From positions 1-18,624 of the forward strand of contig CALKUW010000148.1 of assembly GCA_937996585.1 (NCBI GenBank): a stretch of 18,624 nucleotides of DNA, read 5' to 3'. The position numbers and the translations under genes were made by a program. Under the pieces are notes generated by a model. That model was not told the DNA's origin and made no database searches. It saw nothing but the letters and a program-made list of their open reading frames with translations. How positions within the stretch are numbered: position 1 is the first letter of the stretch; each line of letters begins with the position of its first letter. Shown piece after piece: positions 16,485-18,624 of this stretch. This stretch comes from an uncultured Flavobacteriales bacterium (GTDB lineage: Bacteria; Bacteroidota; Bacteroidia; Flavobacteriales_D; Sanyastnellaceae).

Positions 16485-17414
16485 TCAGGGGATGCAAATC
16501 ACCGTATCCACAAAAGGTGAATACGCCACCCAAAGCCCCAGCCCGCCGTCGATGTTGGTGGCCACATCCGCAGGGTTGGCAAAGGGCGAGCCCTGCGATT
16601 GCAGCTGCACCTCCATGCTGGTGATGGCGTCATAGGCACCGCGGTCGATGTGATCCCAACGCACGATGACGCTGTCTCCCGTCTTGTAGAAGCCAATCTC
16701 ATCCGGGTTGGCATCCTCTGCGAAGTCCTCCGAGGTCACCGGACGGAACTGGGAAAAACTGAAGGAAAGTCCATTGAACAGTGCATCGTCCACCGTTGAG
16801 CGCGGTGGGTACAGCAAACCGCCGTCCTTGCCGATCCGCATGGCACTCCAGCGGTAGGCGTTGCCGAGGGAGTCCGGGTCTGTGAAGTCGCCGTAGATGA
16901 ACCCGAGGGAGTCCGTATTGCCGGGCACCTCGAACCAGAGGCTGTCCAATGCTACGGGCGGATTCATCTTCGATATGGCCGTTGCCGTGTCACCACCGAG
17001 GACCGCGGTCAATCCATAGATCGACCCTACCTGTCCCGTGATGCCCAGGCTGGTGTAGGCACACAAGTTGCTCAAGATCAAGGTTTCAACAGGGATACCC
17101 AGCAAGCCTGCCGCCAGCACCAGTTCATCGGGCCCCAGCGCATCGGCACAGAGTTCATCCAGGGGAAATTCCACGCCATCGACCGTGAGGGTCACGGAAC
17201 CGCCCCCCTGGTAAAGCGATCCCAGCGATGCGGCATCGACCGGGGCGAAATAATCCTGCGACCGGCTCAACAGCACGAGCGGGGGCAGCCCGGGTTCGAT
17301 GCGCCCTTCAACGACGAGCATGGGCTCCGCATCCGGGATGGTGACCTCGATGGGGGTCTCACAGGCCGTCAGCCAAATGGTCAATGCCAGCAGAAGCAGT
17401 GGACAGGATTTCAT
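16485..17414 (-). CDS. DUF4249-family lipoprotein
   Basis: Predicted lipoprotein of 309 residues starting at the ATG at 17414. The signal is MKSCPLLLLALTIWLTAC with lipobox LTAC; the modified cysteine is residue 18. Directly after it comes ETPIEVTIPDAEPMLVVEGR, the N-terminal strand typical of the Bacteroidota DUF4249 family, then a beta-rich body including a NAYRWSAMRIGKDGG segment. An in-frame ATG at 17444 would add ten residues before the signal and is less likely. These proteins usually sit beside TonB-dependent receptors; here no receptor is in the window and the partner gene is MuiA-like. Function unknown; an outer-membrane surface or periplasmic role is inferred from the lipid anchor. 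Confidence 0.82.
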   Translation of the reverse strand: MKSCPLLLLALTIWLTACETPIEVTIPDAEPMLVVEGRIEPGLPPLVLLSRSQDYFAPVDAASLGSLYQGGGSVTLTVDGVEFPLDELCADALGPDELVLAAGLLGIPVETLILSNLCAYTSLGITGQVGSIYGLTAVLGGDTATAISKMNPPVALDSLWFEVPGNTDSLGFIYGDFTDPDSLGNAYRWSAMRIGKDGGLLYPPRSTVDDALFNGLSFSFSQFRPVTSEDFAEDANPDEIGFYKTGDSVIVRWDHIDRGAYDAITSMEVQLQSQGSPFANPADVATNIDGGLGLWVAYSPFVDTVICIP

Positions 17415-17479
17415 GTCCTTGGATGCGTAGGTGGGTTTCCACATGTTCGGTGTTAGAACGCCTTGCGGAGTGCCATGTT

Positions 17480-17487
17480 CAAAATTA
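17480..17487 (-). promoter_or_regulatory. candidate Bacteroidota -7 promoter element for the DUF4249-MuiA pair
   Basis: On the minus strand these bases read TAATTTTG, an exact match to the Bacteroidota primary sigma consensus TAnnTTTG, in an otherwise GC-rich intergenic gap. Transcription would begin around 17473, giving a leader of about 60 bases before the ATG at 17414. A good -33 TTTG at the usual spacing is not apparent, so support is partial. Confidence 0.4.
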
Positions 17488-17557
17488 CGCCCGCCGATTT
17501 GTCGTGGGGCGCGAATCCATCGGTTCCGTTGACGACATTGCACCGTCGTTCTGTACC

Positions 17558-18502
17558 ATGTTCAATCGCCGCCAGCTTCGCATCAAAGTGCTCCATGTCC
17601 TTTACGCCTTCCATGCAGACAAGGATGGCTCCGTCGAGGATGCGCACAAATTGCTGATGGCTTCCCTGGAGAAGACCTACGACCTCTATCTGCTTCTGTT
17701 GATGCTGATCGGTGAACTGCAGGATGCTGCCATCGAGCGCATCGAAGCGGGGAGACTCAAGCAGCAGCCCACCAAGGAAGACCTTCACCCCAACACGAAA
17801 TTCGTCAACAACAAGCCGCTCCGCGTGATCATCAAGAGCAAGGAGTTGGCCAAGGAGGCGGCCAACCGCAACCTCGGATGGGGACAGGAACAGGACCTGA
17901 TCAAGCGCCTGTTCAAATCCCTTGTGGCCAGTGAGGAGTACGTGGCCTATATGGAAAATGAGGAGCGGGGATTCCAGCACGACCGCGAGTCCCTCAACCG
18001 TATGTACCGCAAGCACATTGCGAACGACGAACTGCTCCAAGATTGGATGGAGGAACAGAGCATCCTGTGGAGTGACGACCTCGACCTCGCGAGCTCGATC
18101 GTGCTCAAGACGGTGAAGACGATCAACGAGGATTCCGACGATCTGGTGCTGAGCGGCATGTGGAAGGAAGAGGGCGACGACCGCGAATTCCTCGAGCAGC
18201 TGTTCAGCAAGACCCTGGCGCTGGCGGGCGAGCACGATGCCCACATCGAGGCGGCAGCGTCCAATTGGGACCTTGATCGCATCGCCACCATGGACCTGAT
18301 CCTGCTCCGCATGGCGCTTGCCGAGGCGCGCACATTCGAGACGGTGCCACTGAAGGTCACGATGAACGAATACATCGACCTCGCCAAGTTCTACAGCACG
18401 GAGAAATCCGGCGCTTTCGTGAACGGTGTGCTCGACAAGCTGTTCGCCGCGCTCAAGGAGGACGGCACCATCGCCAAGACCGGAAGGGGCCTCATCGAAT
18501 GA
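17558..18502 (+). CDS. nusB: transcription antitermination factor NusB, long Bacteroidota form
   Basis: RNA-binding factor that with NusE (S10) and NusA promotes antitermination on rRNA operons. The product is 314 residues, more than twice E. coli NusB (139). The N-terminus MFNRRQLRIKVLHVLYAF and the following helical region (to about 200), including DLHPNTKFVNN, match the extended Bacteroidota form. The C-terminal 110 residues carry the NusB/RsmB helical fold: FLEQLFSKTL, the WDLDRIATMDLILLRMALAE stretch, VTMNEYIDLAKFYSTEKSG and FVNGVLDKL. The start at 17558 yields this conserved N-terminus; the frame is open to 17384 but that part overlaps the divergent lipoprotein gene. It overlaps the next gene by four bases (ATGA). 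No convincing promoter is visible in the 143-base divergent gap for this direction. Confidence 0.93.
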   Translation: MFNRRQLRIKVLHVLYAFHADKDGSVEDAHKLLMASLEKTYDLYLLLLMLIGELQDAAIERIEAGRLKQQPTKEDLHPNTKFVNNKPLRVIIKSKELAKEAANRNLGWGQEQDLIKRLFKSLVASEEYVAYMENEERGFQHDRESLNRMYRKHIANDELLQDWMEEQSILWSDDLDLASSIVLKTVKTINEDSDDLVLSGMWKEEGDDREFLEQLFSKTLALAGEHDAHIEAAASNWDLDRIATMDLILLRMALAEARTFETVPLKVTMNEYIDLAKFYSTEKSGAFVNGVLDKLFAALKEDGTIAKTGRGLIE

Positions 18503-18624
18503 GCAGGATGGCGCGACCGGACATCCGCCTCCTTCTCCTCGCCTGCCCCTTCATTTTAATGACGGCGTGCACCAGCGGCTCCGGCGATGCCGTGGACGCT
18601 TCCTTCATCCACATTCCAGGGGAA
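18499..18624 (+). CDS. lipoprotein N-terminus, probable DUF1573 protein (cut off by window edge)
   Basis: Only the first 42 codons are in the window. The ATG at 18499 overlaps the nusB TGA. The product begins MSRMARPDIRLLLLACPF and continues into a second cysteine in LMTACTSGSG, a lipoprotein signal whose modified cysteine is most likely residue 24; residue 16 is a less likely alternative. In Bacteroidota a DUF1573 lipoprotein gene commonly follows nusB, and the short mature start (DASFIHIPGE) resembles those proteins, but the diagnostic domain lies outside the window. The lipoprotein call is well supported; the family call rests on context. Confidence 0.6.
   Translation, partial: MSRMARPDIRLLLLACPFILMTACTSGSGDAVDASFIHIPGE

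Noticed and set aside
17530..17557. TTGACG and TGTACC with 17-base spacing just before nusB, resembling a sigma-70 promoter
   Set aside because: The -10-like hexamer abuts the ATG, leaving no room for a transcription start, and Bacteroidota use a different consensus.

Overview
The window is GC-rich, densely coded bacterial chromosome, and every family in it points to a member of the Bacteroidota, probably a GC-rich marine-type Flavobacteriales relative. The evidence is the Bacteroidota form of topoisomerase IV, a NusB with a long N-terminal extension, a DUF4249 lipoprotein, a surE/small membrane protein/lpxB cluster, and secreted proteins with Cys-rich 'GCTDP-ACNF' repeats. The organism assignment is inference from protein families. 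I see no tRNA, rRNA, CRISPR, insertion sequence or phage gene, and no gene-free stretch over 300 bases.

Layout. Positions 1-4327 on the minus strand hold parE and parC, overlapping by 4 bases; parC runs off the left edge. After a 180-base divergent gap, the plus strand carries two large secreted proteins. The first (4508-7018) is a reprolysin-like zinc metalloprotease. The second (7053-11210) is an Asp-box/BNR beta-propeller protein. Both end in the same modular tail: GCxxPxACNF repeat(s), a MopE-like Asp-rich motif, then a 57-residue four-cysteine dockerin-like module at the extreme C-terminus. Next comes a tightly packed run: pepD (dipeptidase), surE (nucleotidase), a three-helix membrane protein, and lpxB (lipid A synthesis), with stop/start overlaps or near-overlaps.

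Converging on lpxB from the right is a minus-strand pair: a DUF4249 lipoprotein followed by a MuiA-like DUF4139 protein, both envelope proteins of unknown function. Divergent from that pair, the plus strand carries nusB and the first 42 codons of an overlapping lipoprotein gene, likely the DUF1573 gene often found after nusB in Bacteroidota.

The housekeeping parts (chromosome decatenation, lipid A synthesis, transcription antitermination, peptide and nucleotide turnover) are ordinary. The unusual part is the pair of neighbouring exported proteins with a common C-terminal module where a type IX secretion sorting domain would normally be expected. This could be a different sorting, anchoring or calcium-dependent docking tag.
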